A stretch of DNA of 27,400 nt from JANNRA01 sp031401035 (GCA_031401035.1 JANNRA010000206.1:1-27400); one strand, 5' to 3'; counted from the first letter of the stretch, positions 1 to 7,852 are shown. The notes: generated by a model not told the origin, from the letters alone. A program made the numbers and translations.

Positions 1-5
1 TGGTG

Positions 6-36
6 GGGGCCCGGGTGTCGATGGCAACCGGGCCCC
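6..36. repeat. GC-rich inverted repeat at the left edge
   Basis: Arms at 6-16 and 27-36 (GGGGCCCGGGT / ACCGGGCCCC) pair with one bulged G around a 10-base loop. It lies before the chosen start of the first gene and could be a terminator-like hairpin of a gene to the left. There is no T-run after it, and the upstream gene is outside the window, so its role is open. Confidence 0.25.
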
Positions 37-92
37 GCCGGCGCGGCGCCCTCCATCCGGATGGGGAATCGCCGTTGGCGGACGTGGCACCG

Positions 93-920
93 ATGAACGA
101 CGACGGCCGCATCGAACTCCCGGCGCCGACCGCGTGGCCGATGGTCACCGCGCTCGGCATCGCGCTGTGCTTTGCCGGGTTGGTGACGCATGTGATGGTC
201 AGCATGGTCGGCGTCGCCCTGTTGGTCGCCGGCGTCGTCGGCTGGTTCCGCGCCGTGCTGCCGGTCGAGCAGGTCGAGCACGTGCCGCTGCGGCCGCCGG
301 GCGAGCGCGCCCGGCCGGTGCAGCCGGCGCCGCGTGCCGTCGCGCATCTCGTCGCCGGCGAGGCCGGGCATCGCGTCCGCCTGCCGCTCGAGGTGCACCC
401 CTACGCGTCCGGCGTCGTCGGCGGCCTGGTCGGCGGCGTCGCGATGGCGGCGGTGGCCTGTCTCTACGGGCTGCTGGCCTACGGCAGCCTCTGGTATCCG
501 ATCAACCTGCTCGCCGCCGTTGCCCTGCCGGAGCTGGCCAGCGCCGACGTCGCGCAGCTGACGGCGTTCAACGGCGCCGCCTTCGCCGTCGCGGTGATCG
601 CGCACGGCGCCATCTCCCTCTTCGTCGGCCTGGTCTACGCCGCCATCCTGCCGCTCTTCCCGCGCCGCCCGGAGTTGTGGGGCGGGCTGTTCGCGCCGCT
701 GCTGTGGAGCGGCCTGCTGTGGGCCTCGCTCGGGGTCATCAACCCGGCCCTCAACGCGCGCCTCGACTGGCGCTGGTTCATCGCCTCGCAGATCGCCTTC
801 GGCCTCGCCGTCGGCGTCTGGGTGTCGCGCACGCAGCGCATCCGCACCATGCAGACCTGGCCGCTCGCCGCGCGCGCCGGCATCGAGGCGCCCGGCGTCT
901 CGCCGGAGCACGACGCATGA
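93..920 (+). CDS. Polytopic membrane protein of the respiratory operon
   Basis: A 275-residue membrane protein of unknown function. The ATG at 93 is preferred over an in-frame GTG at 3 because the extra 30 residues are Arg/Pro-rich and sit over a hairpin. Two hydrophobic segments lie near residues 16-55, followed by a Pro/Arg-rich loop (about 60-100) and then further hydrophobic segments from about 105 to 260. The N-terminal part (WPMVTALGIAL, then a short helix and GWFR) resembles small accessory segments found beside haem-copper oxidases; that resemblance is weak and from memory. The stop overlaps the next start (ATGA at 917-920), so it is very likely co-translated with the cytochrome c gene. 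The operon context suggests a role in oxidase or quinol-oxidoreductase function or assembly. Confidence 0.7.
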   Translation: MNDDGRIELPAPTAWPMVTALGIALCFAGLVTHVMVSMVGVALLVAGVVGWFRAVLPVEQVEHVPLRPPGERARPVQPAPRAVAHLVAGEAGHRVRLPLEVHPYASGVVGGLVGGVAMAAVACLYGLLAYGSLWYPINLLAAVALPELASADVAQLTAFNGAAFAVAVIAHGAISLFVGLVYAAILPLFPRRPELWGGLFAPLLWSGLLWASLGVINPALNARLDWRWFIASQIAFGLAVGVWVSRTQRIRTMQTWPLAARAGIEAPGVSPEHDA

Positions 921-1588
921 CCGCCCGCGCCGCTGTCCTCGTCGCGCTGGCCGTCGTCGCCGCCGCCTGCGATTCGCTGCCGGGCAGACCCACCGAGGCC
1001 GAGCGTCCGCTGCGCCCGGCGCAGGTGGTCGATTTCGACGCGCTGTACGCCACCAACTGTTCCGGGTGCCACGGCGCCGACGGCCGGCACGGCGGCGCCC
1101 GCCCGCTCAACGATCCGCTCTATCTCGCCTTCGCCGGCGTCGCGCGGCTGACGCAGATCACCGCCGGCGGCGTCGCCGGGACGCCGATGCCCGGCTTCGC
1201 CGCCGCCGCCGGCGGCATGCTCACCGACCAGCAGATCGATATTCTCGCCGCCGGCATGATGTCGCGCTGGGGCAAGCCCGGCATCGAGGCCATCGGCCTG
1301 CCGCCCTACGCCGCCGCGGCGCCGGGCGACGCGACGCGTGGCGCCGCCGCCTACGGCGTCTACTGCGCCGCATGTCATGGCGGCGGCGGCGCCAAGGGCG
1401 GCTCGGTGGTCGACGGCGCCTACCTCGGCCTGGTCAGCGACCAGGCCCTGCGCACCGCGGTCATCTGCGGCCGCACCGATCTCGGCATGCCCGACTGGCG
1501 CGGCTACGTCCCGGGCCGCGCCATGACCGACCAGGAGATCACCGACGTCGTCGCCTGGCTCGTCGCGCAGCGCCCGGAGTTCCCATGA
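917..1588 (+). CDS. Diheme cytochrome c lipoprotein
   Basis: A 223-residue protein with a short hydrophobic leader ending in a lipobox-like AAAC, placing the lipidated Cys at residue 18. It is therefore probably anchored in a membrane facing the periplasm. Two c-heme motifs are visible, CSGCH at 48-52 and CAACH at 150-154, each starting one cytochrome c domain. Candidate Met ligands are in TPMPGF (about 89-94) and LGMPDW in the C-terminal domain. It starts inside the stop of the preceding membrane protein gene (ATGA overlap) and is followed after about 100 bases by the Rieske gene. It most likely shuttles electrons between the Rieske/cytochrome b complex and a terminal oxidase. The family call is firm; the exact partner is inferred from gene order. 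Confidence 0.9.
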   Translation: MTARAAVLVALAVVAAACDSLPGRPTEAERPLRPAQVVDFDALYATNCSGCHGADGRHGGARPLNDPLYLAFAGVARLTQITAGGVAGTPMPGFAAAAGGMLTDQQIDILAAGMMSRWGKPGIEAIGLPPYAAAAPGDATRGAAAYGVYCAACHGGGGAKGGSVVDGAYLGLVSDQALRTAVICGRTDLGMPDWRGYVPGRAMTDQEITDVVAWLVAQRPEFP

Positions 1589-1590
1589 TC

Positions 1591-1670
1591 TCAACGCGAA
1601 GACGCGAAGGCGCGAAGGGCCTCCGAAGAAACGGCGAGAACCCCTCCGCGTCTTCGCGCCTTCGCGTTGA
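1591..1670. repeat. Palindromic repeat inside the respiratory operon
   Basis: The left arm (from 1591, TCAACGCGAAGACGCGAAGG) and right arm (ending 1670, CTTCGCGCCTTCGCGTTGA) are inverted copies of a unit made of CGCGAAG steps, separated by a purine-rich centre. It occupies almost the whole gap between the cytochrome c and Rieske genes. The form is that of a dispersed REP-like palindrome rather than a terminator, because there is no T-run and the operon evidently continues. Confidence 0.7.
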
Positions 1671-1688
1671 AGGCTTCTGGAGTCGACG

Positions 1689-2183
1689 ATGAATGCTTCC
1701 CGGCGCAACTTCCTGCTCGTCCTCGGCGGCGCGCTCAACGCCATCGCCGCGACGCTGCTGGCGATCCCGATCATCGGCTACCTCGGCGGCGCGCTGCGCG
1801 GGCGGTCGAAGCAGCAGGCGTGGATTTCGCTCGGCGGGCTCGACGCGTTTCCGGTCGGGCAGACGCGCCTGGCGACGTATCGCAATCCGAACAGCAAGCC
1901 GTGGGACGGCGAGACGGCGGACATCCCGTGTTGGGTGCGGCGCATCGCGGCCGACCAGTTCCAGGTCTTCGCGGTCAATTGCACCCACCTCGGCTGCCCG
2001 GTGCGCTGGTTCGCCGAGTCGAGCCTGTTCATGTGCCCGTGCCACGGCGGCGTCTACTACTCCGACGGCGAGCGCGCCTCGGGGCCGCCGCCGCGGGCCC
2101 TCTACCAGTACGAGTACAAGGTCGAGAACGGCACGCTGCTGGTGCAGGGCGGGCGGCTGCCGACCCTGGCGCAGGGCGTCTGA
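1689..2183 (+). CDS. Rieske [2Fe-2S] protein of a cytochrome bc complex
   Basis: A 164-residue Rieske iron-sulfur protein, the high-potential electron acceptor from quinol. Both cluster-binding boxes are intact: C98-T-H100-L-G-C103 and C116-P-C118-H119, with the two His and two of the Cys expected to bind the cluster and the other Cys pair forming the disulfide. The N-terminus has SRRNFLLVLGG followed by a long hydrophobic stretch (about 8-34), which looks like an uncleaved twin-arginine-type signal anchor. The ATG at 1689 follows the operon's palindromic repeat. The next gene, cytochrome b, begins immediately after the stop, so the two are translationally coupled. Length is normal for a bacterial Rieske subunit. 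Confidence 0.95.
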   Translation: MNASRRNFLLVLGGALNAIAATLLAIPIIGYLGGALRGRSKQQAWISLGGLDAFPVGQTRLATYRNPNSKPWDGETADIPCWVRRIAADQFQVFAVNCTHLGCPVRWFAESSLFMCPCHGGVYYSDGERASGPPPRALYQYEYKVENGTLLVQGGRLPTLAQGV

Positions 2184-3656
2184 GTGATGCGCACGCTGCA
2201 GGGCATCGCCGTCTGGATCGACGAGCGGCTGCATCTGACGCGGCTGTTCGACTCCACGGCGGGCCACACCGTGCCGGCCAGCTCCGGTAGCTGGTTCTAT
2301 GTCTTCGGCAGCGGCACGCTGCTCTGCTTCATCATTCAGATCGTCACCGGCATCTGCCTCTCGCTCACCTACGCGCCGACCGCCGACGAGGCGTGGAACA
2401 GCCTCATCTACCTCAACTACGACCAGTACCTCGGCTGGTACCTGCGCGCCGTGCACAACTGGGGCTCCAACTTCATGGTGGCGATCATGACGCTGCACAT
2501 GATCCAGGTGTTTCTGTTCGGCGCCTTCAAGTACCCGCGCGAGCTGACCTGGATCACCGGCTGCGTGCTCTTCCTGTGCGTGCTCGGCATGGCCTTCACC
2601 GGCCAGGTCCTGCGCTTCGATCAGGACGCCTACTGGGGGCTCGGCATCGGCATGGCCATCCTGGCGCGCACGCCGGTGCTCGGCGAGACCCTGGTGCAGC
2701 TCGTGCTGGGCGGTCCGATCATCGCCGGCGAAGCGCTGTCGCGCTTCTTCACCCTGCACGTCTTCGTCATCCCGGGCCTCATCATCGCGCTGATCAGCGT
2801 CCATCTGCGTCTGGTGCTGGCAGTCGGCATCAACGAGTACCCGGTGCCCGGCAAGGGCGTCGACCGCGCCACCTACCGCGACGAGTATGAGGAGCTGCTG
2901 AAGAAGGAAGGCGTCGCCTTCGTGCCGCATGCCATCGGCAAGGACCTCGTCTTCGCCGGCATCGTCATTCTCTCCATCCTCGCCGCCGCCGCCTGGTTCG
3001 GCCCGGCCGGTCCGAACGGTCCGCCCAATCCGACGTTGATCGAGACCAACCCACGTCCCGACTTCTACTTCCTGCCGCTCTTCTCCGCCTTCGCCCTGCT
3101 GCCGCCGTATCTGGAGACGGTGCTGATCCTGGTCGCGCCGGTGATCGCCATCGCCTTGCTCTTCCTGGTGCCGTTTCTCTCCAACGTCGGCGAGAAGAGC
3201 GCCCGGCGCCGGCCCGTCGCCGTGCTCGGCGTCATTCTCATCATGCTCACCCTGTCGACGCTGGCCTGGCTCGGCACCTACTCGCCGTGGTCGCCGGTGA
3301 TGGACGCCTGGAGCGGCGCGCCGACGCCGGTCGAGTTCGTCAAGGGCCGCTCGCCGCTCGAGCTGCAGGGCGCGGTGGTGCTGCAGGCCAAGCAGTGCCG
3401 CAACTGCCACAGCCTCGGCGGGCAGGGCGGCCTGCGCGGTCCGGCGCTCGACGCCGTCGCGACGCGCCTGACCCCCGAGCAGCTCGTCCGCCAGGTCCTG
3501 CAGGGCGGCGGCAACATGCCCGCCTACGGCAAGAACCTCTCACCGGCCGAAGTCACCGCGCTGGTCGCGTTCATGTCGACGCTGCGGCCTGGATACGAGC
3601 CGCCGGCGCGCGGCGCGGCGCTGTCCGGCGTCGCCGGCGGCCCCGGGCCGGGGTGA
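2184..3656 (+). CDS. Cytochrome b with fused C-terminal c-type heme domain
   Basis: A 490-residue quinol-oxidising cytochrome b. GTG 2184 directly follows the Rieske stop; ATG 2187 is an equally good start. Heme ligands are H91/H105 and H192/H207. The second pair is separated by 14 residues, as in b6-type rather than mitochondrial-type cytochrome b. The quinol-site motif reads PDFY (292-295) in place of PEWY; variants with Asp are known in menaquinol users, so this hints at menaquinol. After the last membrane helices (to about 365) there is a soluble extension with one c-heme motif, CRNCH at 405-409, and a likely axial Met in GGNMPAYGK. The protein thus combines cytochrome b, subunit IV and a cytochrome c domain in one chain. 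Confidence 0.93.
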   Translation: MMRTLQGIAVWIDERLHLTRLFDSTAGHTVPASSGSWFYVFGSGTLLCFIIQIVTGICLSLTYAPTADEAWNSLIYLNYDQYLGWYLRAVHNWGSNFMVAIMTLHMIQVFLFGAFKYPRELTWITGCVLFLCVLGMAFTGQVLRFDQDAYWGLGIGMAILARTPVLGETLVQLVLGGPIIAGEALSRFFTLHVFVIPGLIIALISVHLRLVLAVGINEYPVPGKGVDRATYRDEYEELLKKEGVAFVPHAIGKDLVFAGIVILSILAAAAWFGPAGPNGPPNPTLIETNPRPDFYFLPLFSAFALLPPYLETVLILVAPVIAIALLFLVPFLSNVGEKSARRRPVAVLGVILIMLTLSTLAWLGTYSPWSPVMDAWSGAPTPVEFVKGRSPLELQGAVVLQAKQCRNCHSLGGQGGLRGPALDAVATRLTPEQLVRQVLQGGGNMPAYGKNLSPAEVTALVAFMSTLRPGYEPPARGAALSGVAGGPGPG

Positions 3657-3697
3657 GGACGACGTCGCGCATGCCCTTCGTTGCCGAGGAGACTTTC

Positions 3698-5152
3698 ATG
3701 ACGAATCGCAGTTGCCATGCCGTTGCTTCACTTGTGTTGATTCTGGTTTTGCCTATTGGAGCATCGCTTCCTGTGAAGCCCGCTTTCGCTCAGTCCGCGG
3801 ACAAAAAGCCCAACATCGTCTTCGTCCTCATGGACAATCTCGGTTACGGCGAGGTTGGAGTCTACGGCGGCGGCATTCTCCGGGGAGCAGCGACGCCGCG
3901 CATCGACAAGCTCGCGGCGGAGGGCACGCGCTTACTTAACTTCAACGTCGAGGCCCAGTGTACACCGAGCCGCTCGGCCATCATGACGGGGCGCTACGCG
4001 ATCCGCAGTGGCACACACTCCGTGCCCTTCCCCGGCCAGCTTGACGGACTGACGCAGTGGGAAATCACCATCGCCGAACTGCTCTCCGGTCAGGGCTACG
4101 CCACCGGTCAATTCGGCAAGTGGCATCTCGGCAGCGACCAGAGCCGCTTGCCCACCAGCCAGGGATTCGACGAGTGGTTCGGCATCCCGCGCACGACCGA
4201 TGAAGCCTACTGGCCGTCGGCGCCGGGGTTCAAGGAGTCCGGCGTCGAGCCGGAGCACATCATGGAGGGCAGGAAGAGCGAGAAGAGCCGCAACCTCGAA
4301 CTCTACGACTTCACGCAACGCCGTCTGATCGACGCGGAGATCACGCGCCGAGCCGTGGACTTCATGAAGCACAGCGTCAGGGCCGGCAAGCCGTTCTACG
4401 CCTACGTCGCCATGACCCAGCCGCACGTCCCGGTGCTGCCGCATCCGGATTTCGAGGGCAAGACCGGCTTCGGCAATTTTCCCGATGTGTTGGCCGAAAT
4501 GGATTTCCGCGTCGGCCAACTCCTGGATGCCGTGGACGAACTGGCCGTGCGTGACAACACCATTGTCGTTTTCACCAGCGACAACGGGCCTGATCCGACG
4601 TTTCCGAACCAGGGCAGTTCCGGCCCGTGGCGCGGCTACTACTTTACGCACATGGAAGGCTCGTCTCGGACACCGTTCATCATCCGCTGGCCGGGGAAGA
4701 TTCCCGCCGGCCGGGTGAGCAATGAGATCGTTCACGAGATGGATACCTTCACGACCTTCGCCAGACTGGCCGGGGCTCGCGTGCCCCAGGACCGACCCAT
4801 CGACGGCGTGGACCAGACCGATTTCCTGTTGGGGAAGAAGGAATCGTCGAACCGTGAAGGAATCCTGCTGTTTCTCGCGGACCGCCTGCAGGCGGTGAAG
4901 TGGCGCAATTGGAAACTGCATCTCTACGACGAGATGCACAACTGGTTCACGCCGCCGTTGGCACTCGGTACGCCGAAGCTCTTTAATCTCATTCTCGATC
5001 CCAAGGAGGAATTCCCAGTCACCGTCGAGAACACCTGGGCCGTCACGCCTATGACGACGATGATAGCGGCGTTTCAGGCGAGCCTCACGACGAACCCGCC
5101 TATCGCGCCCGGCACGCCTGATCCTTACGCGCCGCCGGCGCAGAGAAAGTGA
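3698..5152 (+). CDS. Exported sulfatase (arylsulfatase family)
   Basis: A 484-residue sulfatase that would hydrolyse sulfate esters in the periplasm or outside the cell. A signal peptide covers about residues 1-31 (cleavage near AFA-Q). The activation motif C88-T-P-S-R is intact; this Cys is converted to formylglycine by a sulfatase-maturing enzyme not encoded here. Other family signatures are GKWHLG (about 140-145), H243 in TQPHVP, and SDNGPD with D295/N296. The first metal box reads MDNLGYGE, so the usual second Asp is Asn. ATG 3698 is chosen because GAGGAG lies 6 bases upstream; an in-frame ATG at 3671 is less likely. Codon third positions look less GC-rich than in the flanking respiratory genes, hinting at separate origin. 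The natural substrate cannot be told from sequence. Confidence 0.92.
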   Translation: MTNRSCHAVASLVLILVLPIGASLPVKPAFAQSADKKPNIVFVLMDNLGYGEVGVYGGGILRGAATPRIDKLAAEGTRLLNFNVEAQCTPSRSAIMTGRYAIRSGTHSVPFPGQLDGLTQWEITIAELLSGQGYATGQFGKWHLGSDQSRLPTSQGFDEWFGIPRTTDEAYWPSAPGFKESGVEPEHIMEGRKSEKSRNLELYDFTQRRLIDAEITRRAVDFMKHSVRAGKPFYAYVAMTQPHVPVLPHPDFEGKTGFGNFPDVLAEMDFRVGQLLDAVDELAVRDNTIVVFTSDNGPDPTFPNQGSSGPWRGYYFTHMEGSSRTPFIIRWPGKIPAGRVSNEIVHEMDTFTTFARLAGARVPQDRPIDGVDQTDFLLGKKESSNREGILLFLADRLQAVKWRNWKLHLYDEMHNWFTPPLALGTPKLFNLILDPKEEFPVTVENTWAVTPMTTMIAAFQASLTTNPPIAPGTPDPYAPPAQRK

Positions 5153-5169
5153 GAGTAGTGGCAGCCAGC

Positions 5170-5224
5170 TAACGAGCGGTTGCAGCGGACGGAGCTGACC
5201 CGCCGCCGCTGAACCGTGGCGTTA
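5170..5224. repeat. attC-like imperfect hairpin
   Basis: The outer TAACG (5170-5174) pairs with CGTTA at the right end (5220-5224). Inside, GCGGTT pairs with AACCGT and CAGCGG with CCGCTG, and one G is left extrahelical on the left arm. This is the architecture of an integron attC recombination site. The outer boxes match the RYYYAAC and GTTRRRY consensus only partly, the latter with two mismatches. It lies 63 bases upstream of a toxin-antitoxin pair, a common gene-cassette cargo. No integron integrase and no second such site is visible. Confidence 0.5.
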
Positions 5225-5287
5225 CCCGCCAACCCCCCGGTGCATTAGCGAGTGGCGAACCGCCAGCTCCTATGAGAAACTCCGACC

Positions 5288-5509
5288 ATGGTGAAAGCTG
5301 CGTTGGACATCGGCACGCTGAGCCGGGATGAACAGCTCCAGCTCCTCGATCAGCTCTGGCAGAGCCTCGGTCGCGATCCCGGGATCCTGCCGCTGACGCA
5401 GGCGCATCGACGAGAGCTCGATCGCCGCCTCGACGAGTTGGATCAAGAGGGACCGGTCGGCATTGGATGGGATGATCTCGTCGAACAGATCCGAGCGCGC
5501 GCGCGGTGA
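5288..5509 (+). CDS. Antitoxin, putative addiction module component family
   Basis: A 73-residue acidic, helical protein resembling the small 'putative addiction module component' antitoxins (the family that accompanies ParE/RelE toxins). Recognisable features are the N-terminal LSRDEQLQLLDQLWQSL helix, the central LTQAHRRELDRRLDEL segment and the C-terminal WDDLVEQIRAR. Such proteins bind and neutralise the partner toxin and usually repress their own operon. The stop overlaps the toxin start by 4 bases (GTGA, 5506-5509), the expected toxin-antitoxin arrangement. It sits just after the attC-like hairpin. Confidence 0.85.
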   Translation: MVKAALDIGTLSRDEQLQLLDQLWQSLGRDPGILPLTQAHRRELDRRLDELDQEGPVGIGWDDLVEQIRARAR

Positions 5510-5799
5510 GGGGCCACCTCTTTCGACCGGCCGCCGCCGCCGACATCGAGCGGGCGTTTGCCTGGTACGAAAGGGAACGCGCAGGGCTCGGCGAGGAGTT
5601 TCTGACCGAGGTCTTGACGAGCGTCCACGCAGTCGTCGACCGGCCGGAGACGTTTCCTGTTCTCCATCGCCAAACGCGCCGCGCCCTTGTTCGGCGGTTC
5701 CCGTACGCGCTGTTCTTCCGCGTGGTCGACGAGCGGACCGTGTTCGTCGCCTGCTTCCATGTCCGAAGAAATCCCAGCGTCTGGAAGCGGCGGGGGTAA
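5506..5799 (+). CDS. RelE/ParE-family toxin
   Basis: A 97-residue basic protein of the RelE/ParE fold. Family hallmarks are FRPAAAADIERAFAWYE at the N-terminus, LGEEFLTEV, then FPVLHRQTRRALVRRFPYALFFRV and a C-terminal strand ending in HVRRNPSVWKRR. ParE-type members poison DNA gyrase and RelE-type members cleave mRNA; the sequence alone does not decide which. The start is a GTG overlapping the antitoxin stop, giving translational coupling. The pair probably stabilises this accessory stretch. Confidence 0.88.
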   Translation: MRGHLFRPAAAADIERAFAWYERERAGLGEEFLTEVLTSVHAVVDRPETFPVLHRQTRRALVRRFPYALFFRVVDERTVFVACFHVRRNPSVWKRRG

Positions 5800-5814
5800 C
5801 GGCTGACAAGCCGT
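5799..5814 (+). terminator. Short hairpin after the toxin gene
   Basis: ACGGCT and AGCCGT form a 6-bp stem around a GACA loop, beginning at the last base of the toxin stop codon. The position suits a terminator, but the stem is short and there is no U-run. The rest of the gap up to 5961 shows nothing else I can name. Confidence 0.3.
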
Positions 5815-5961
5815 ATCTAGACTTCCCCCTCAATCCTACTTCAGTTTACCTGGCGATCGGCCTGGTTTCAGCGCTGCTCCTCTTCGTTCGAGAGCCACCG
5901 CTGGTCGGCGCTCTCCCCGCGGCGTGCTACGGCCCCCGTAACGCCTTGGAGGAGATTCCCT

Positions 5962-6333
5962 ATGGTTCAGCTCAAGCCCCTTGATCCGATCGTCCCGATC
6001 TTTCAGCAGATCAGCGCCGACGTCTCGCCCGTGGTCCTGGTCAACATCTTCCAGGTCGCGGCGGACGACATTCCGACCCTGCTCGCGGCGTGGGAGGCCG
6101 ACGCCTCCTGGATGAAGCAGCAGCCCGGGTATATCTCGACGCAGTTGCACCAGGGCATCGCCGGCAGCACGGTGTTCATGAACTACGCGGTGTGGGAGTC
6201 GGTGGCCCATTTCCGCGCGGCGTTCACGCATCCGGAGTTTCAGAAGGCCCTGGAGCATTATCCGCCCTCAGCCGTGGCATCGCCGCATTTGTTCACGCGA
6301 CTCACGGTGCCGAATCTCTGCGTCGGTCCATAG
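5962..6333 (+). CDS. Antibiotic biosynthesis monooxygenase (ABM) domain protein
   Basis: A 123-residue protein with the dimeric alpha/beta-barrel pattern of the ABM family: VVLVNIFQV as the first strand, ADDIPTLLAAWEADASWMKQQPGYIS as helix plus turn, then the strand VFMNYAVWES and VAHFRAAFTHPEFQKAL as the second helix. Members include small cofactor-free monooxygenases and many proteins of unknown role, so no substrate is proposed. A strong ribosome binding site, GGAGGAG at 5948-5954, sits 7 bases before ATG 5962. It has no overlap with its neighbours but is followed by three more plus-strand enzyme genes. Confidence 0.82.
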   Translation: MVQLKPLDPIVPIFQQISADVSPVVLVNIFQVAADDIPTLLAAWEADASWMKQQPGYISTQLHQGIAGSTVFMNYAVWESVAHFRAAFTHPEFQKALEHYPPSAVASPHLFTRLTVPNLCVGP

Positions 6334-6413
6334 TGCAGCTGGCCCACGCGCGTGCGGCGGACGCGACGCAGGCGCGGCGCAGCGGCACCCGCCACAGGTC
6401 CAAGGAGCGCGAT

Positions 6414-6863
6414 ATGGATCAACAGCCCACAGTAGCGCCCTTGAACCTGCTCGAGGTTGTCTTCAACCGCTGCTTCGGTTGGCTTGTCGGGCTCGGGCTG
6501 GCGCCGGCGAGCTTCTATCTGCTGGAGGTGCAGGGGCGGAAGAGCGGCCGGATCTACTCGACGCCGGTCGACCTGCTGCACCTCGACGGCAAGAGCTATC
6601 TCGTCTCTCCGCGCGGCCAGACGCAGTGGGTGCGCAACGCCCGGGCGGGTGGTGTCGTCACGCTTCGGCGGGGTCGCCGCGCGGTGCGCTACACGGTGCG
6701 GGAAGTCGGCGACGAGGGAAAGGCGACGATCCTCAAAGCGTACCTCGATGCCTTCCGGCGCCAGGTGCAGCGCTTCTTCCCCGTCCCGGCCGGTTCTCCA
6801 GTCGAAGCGTTTGCCGTGCTCACCGCCCGCTATCCGGCCTTCGAGCTCCGCCGGGAGGGGTGA
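6414..6863 (+). CDS. DUF385 / deazaflavin-dependent nitroreductase-like protein
   Basis: A 149-residue protein resembling the DUF385 family of split-barrel proteins, which includes the F420-dependent nitroreductase Ddn and relatives. The diagnostic stretch is LLEVQGRKSGRIYSTPVDLL (about residues 36-55), followed by YLVSPRGQTQWVRNARAGG and a VTLRRGRR strand. Cofactor use (F420, other flavins or none) cannot be judged from the sequence. ATG 6414 follows AAGGAG at 6402-6407. The 80-base gap before it has no other feature. If F420 is the cofactor, its biosynthesis genes should be elsewhere in the genome. Confidence 0.82.
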   Translation: MDQQPTVAPLNLLEVVFNRCFGWLVGLGLAPASFYLLEVQGRKSGRIYSTPVDLLHLDGKSYLVSPRGQTQWVRNARAGGVVTLRRGRRAVRYTVREVGDEGKATILKAYLDAFRRQVQRFFPVPAGSPVEAFAVLTARYPAFELRREG

Positions 6864-6930
6864 CGGACTCGGGTGCGTGGCCGCAGGGCGCAATTGACTG
6901 CGGCCCGCAAAGTGAGGATCAGGTGTTGCG

Positions 6931-7842
6931 ATGACGGACCCCGCAGCCTGGCCGACGAAGACCCGCGAGCTGCACAACCACCACTTCGACTCGACGATCT
7001 GGAACGACCTGCGGTTCCGCGACGACGACATCGTCATCGCCACCTACGCCAAGGCGGGGACGACCTGGATGCAGCAGATCGTCGGGCAGCTCCTCTGCGG
7101 CGGTGATCCCGACCTGGCGGTGGCAGAGATGTCGCCGTGGCTCGACCTGCGGGTGCCGCCGAAGGCGGAGAAGCTGCCGCGCGTCGAGGCGCAGACGCAC
7201 CGCCGCTTTCTCAAGACGCATCTGCCGGTCGACGCCCTGCGCTTCTCGCCGGCGGCGAAGTACGTGTACATCGGCCGCGACGGGCGCGACGTCGTCTGGA
7301 GCATGTACAACCACCACGTCAACGCCAACGCGACCTGGTACGCCGCGCTCAACGACACCCCCGGGCGCGTCGGGCCGCCGATCGAGCCGCCGCCGGCCGA
7401 CATCCGCCAGTACTGGCGCGACTGGATGGATCGCGACGGGCACCCGTTCTGGCCGTTCTGGGAGAACATCCGCACCTGGTGGGCCATCCGTGCCCTGCCC
7501 AACGTCCGCTTCGTGCATTTCGCCGATCTCAAGCGCGACATGCCGGGCGAGATGCTGCGCCTCGCCGCCTTCCTCGACATTCCGATCGAGGCCGCGCGCT
7601 GGGACGCGATCGTCGAGTACTGCACCTTCGAGTGGATGAAGCGCCACGCGGGCAAGAGCGTGCCGGCCGGCGGCGCGTTCTGGGACGCCGGCGCGGAGGT
7701 GTTCATCAACAAGGGCGTCAACGGCCGTTGGAGCGCCGTGCTCAGCGCCGCCGAGTCGGACGAGTACGAGCGGCGGGCGGTGGCGGAACTCGGCGCCGAC
7801 TGCGCGCGTTGGCTTGCCGGCGGCGACGCGTCGGCACGGTAG
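6931..7842 (+). CDS. PAPS-dependent sulfotransferase
   Basis: A 303-residue cytosolic sulfotransferase that would move a sulfo group from PAPS to an alcohol or amine acceptor. The 5'-phosphosulfate loop is YAKAGTTWMQQI (K41 to T45), the probable catalytic base is H97 in KTHLP, and the 3'-phosphate site is IGRDGRDVVWSMYNH (R116, S124). Near the C-terminus FINKGVNGRW corresponds to the RKGxxGDWK loop, with N replacing R. The length matches the family. It starts 67 bases after the DUF385 gene and ends 10 bases before the next start, so it is probably in one transcript with the hydrolase. The acceptor is unknown. Confidence 0.92.
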   Translation: MTDPAAWPTKTRELHNHHFDSTIWNDLRFRDDDIVIATYAKAGTTWMQQIVGQLLCGGDPDLAVAEMSPWLDLRVPPKAEKLPRVEAQTHRRFLKTHLPVDALRFSPAAKYVYIGRDGRDVVWSMYNHHVNANATWYAALNDTPGRVGPPIEPPPADIRQYWRDWMDRDGHPFWPFWENIRTWWAIRALPNVRFVHFADLKRDMPGEMLRLAAFLDIPIEAARWDAIVEYCTFEWMKRHAGKSVPAGGAFWDAGAEVFINKGVNGRWSAVLSAAESDEYERRAVAELGADCARWLAGGDASAR

Positions 7843-7852
7843 GCGCGCGACG

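Noticed and set aside
134..916. Long plus-strand frame overlapping the first membrane protein
   Set aside because: The upstream part is Arg/Ala/Pro-rich, as expected of a shadow frame in GC-rich DNA; only the part from ATG 917 encodes cytochrome c.
1539..3410. Minus-strand frame of over 600 codons across the Rieske and cytochrome b genes
   Set aside because: Low-complexity composition (Arg, Asp, Gln, His) antisense to genes with intact cofactor motifs.
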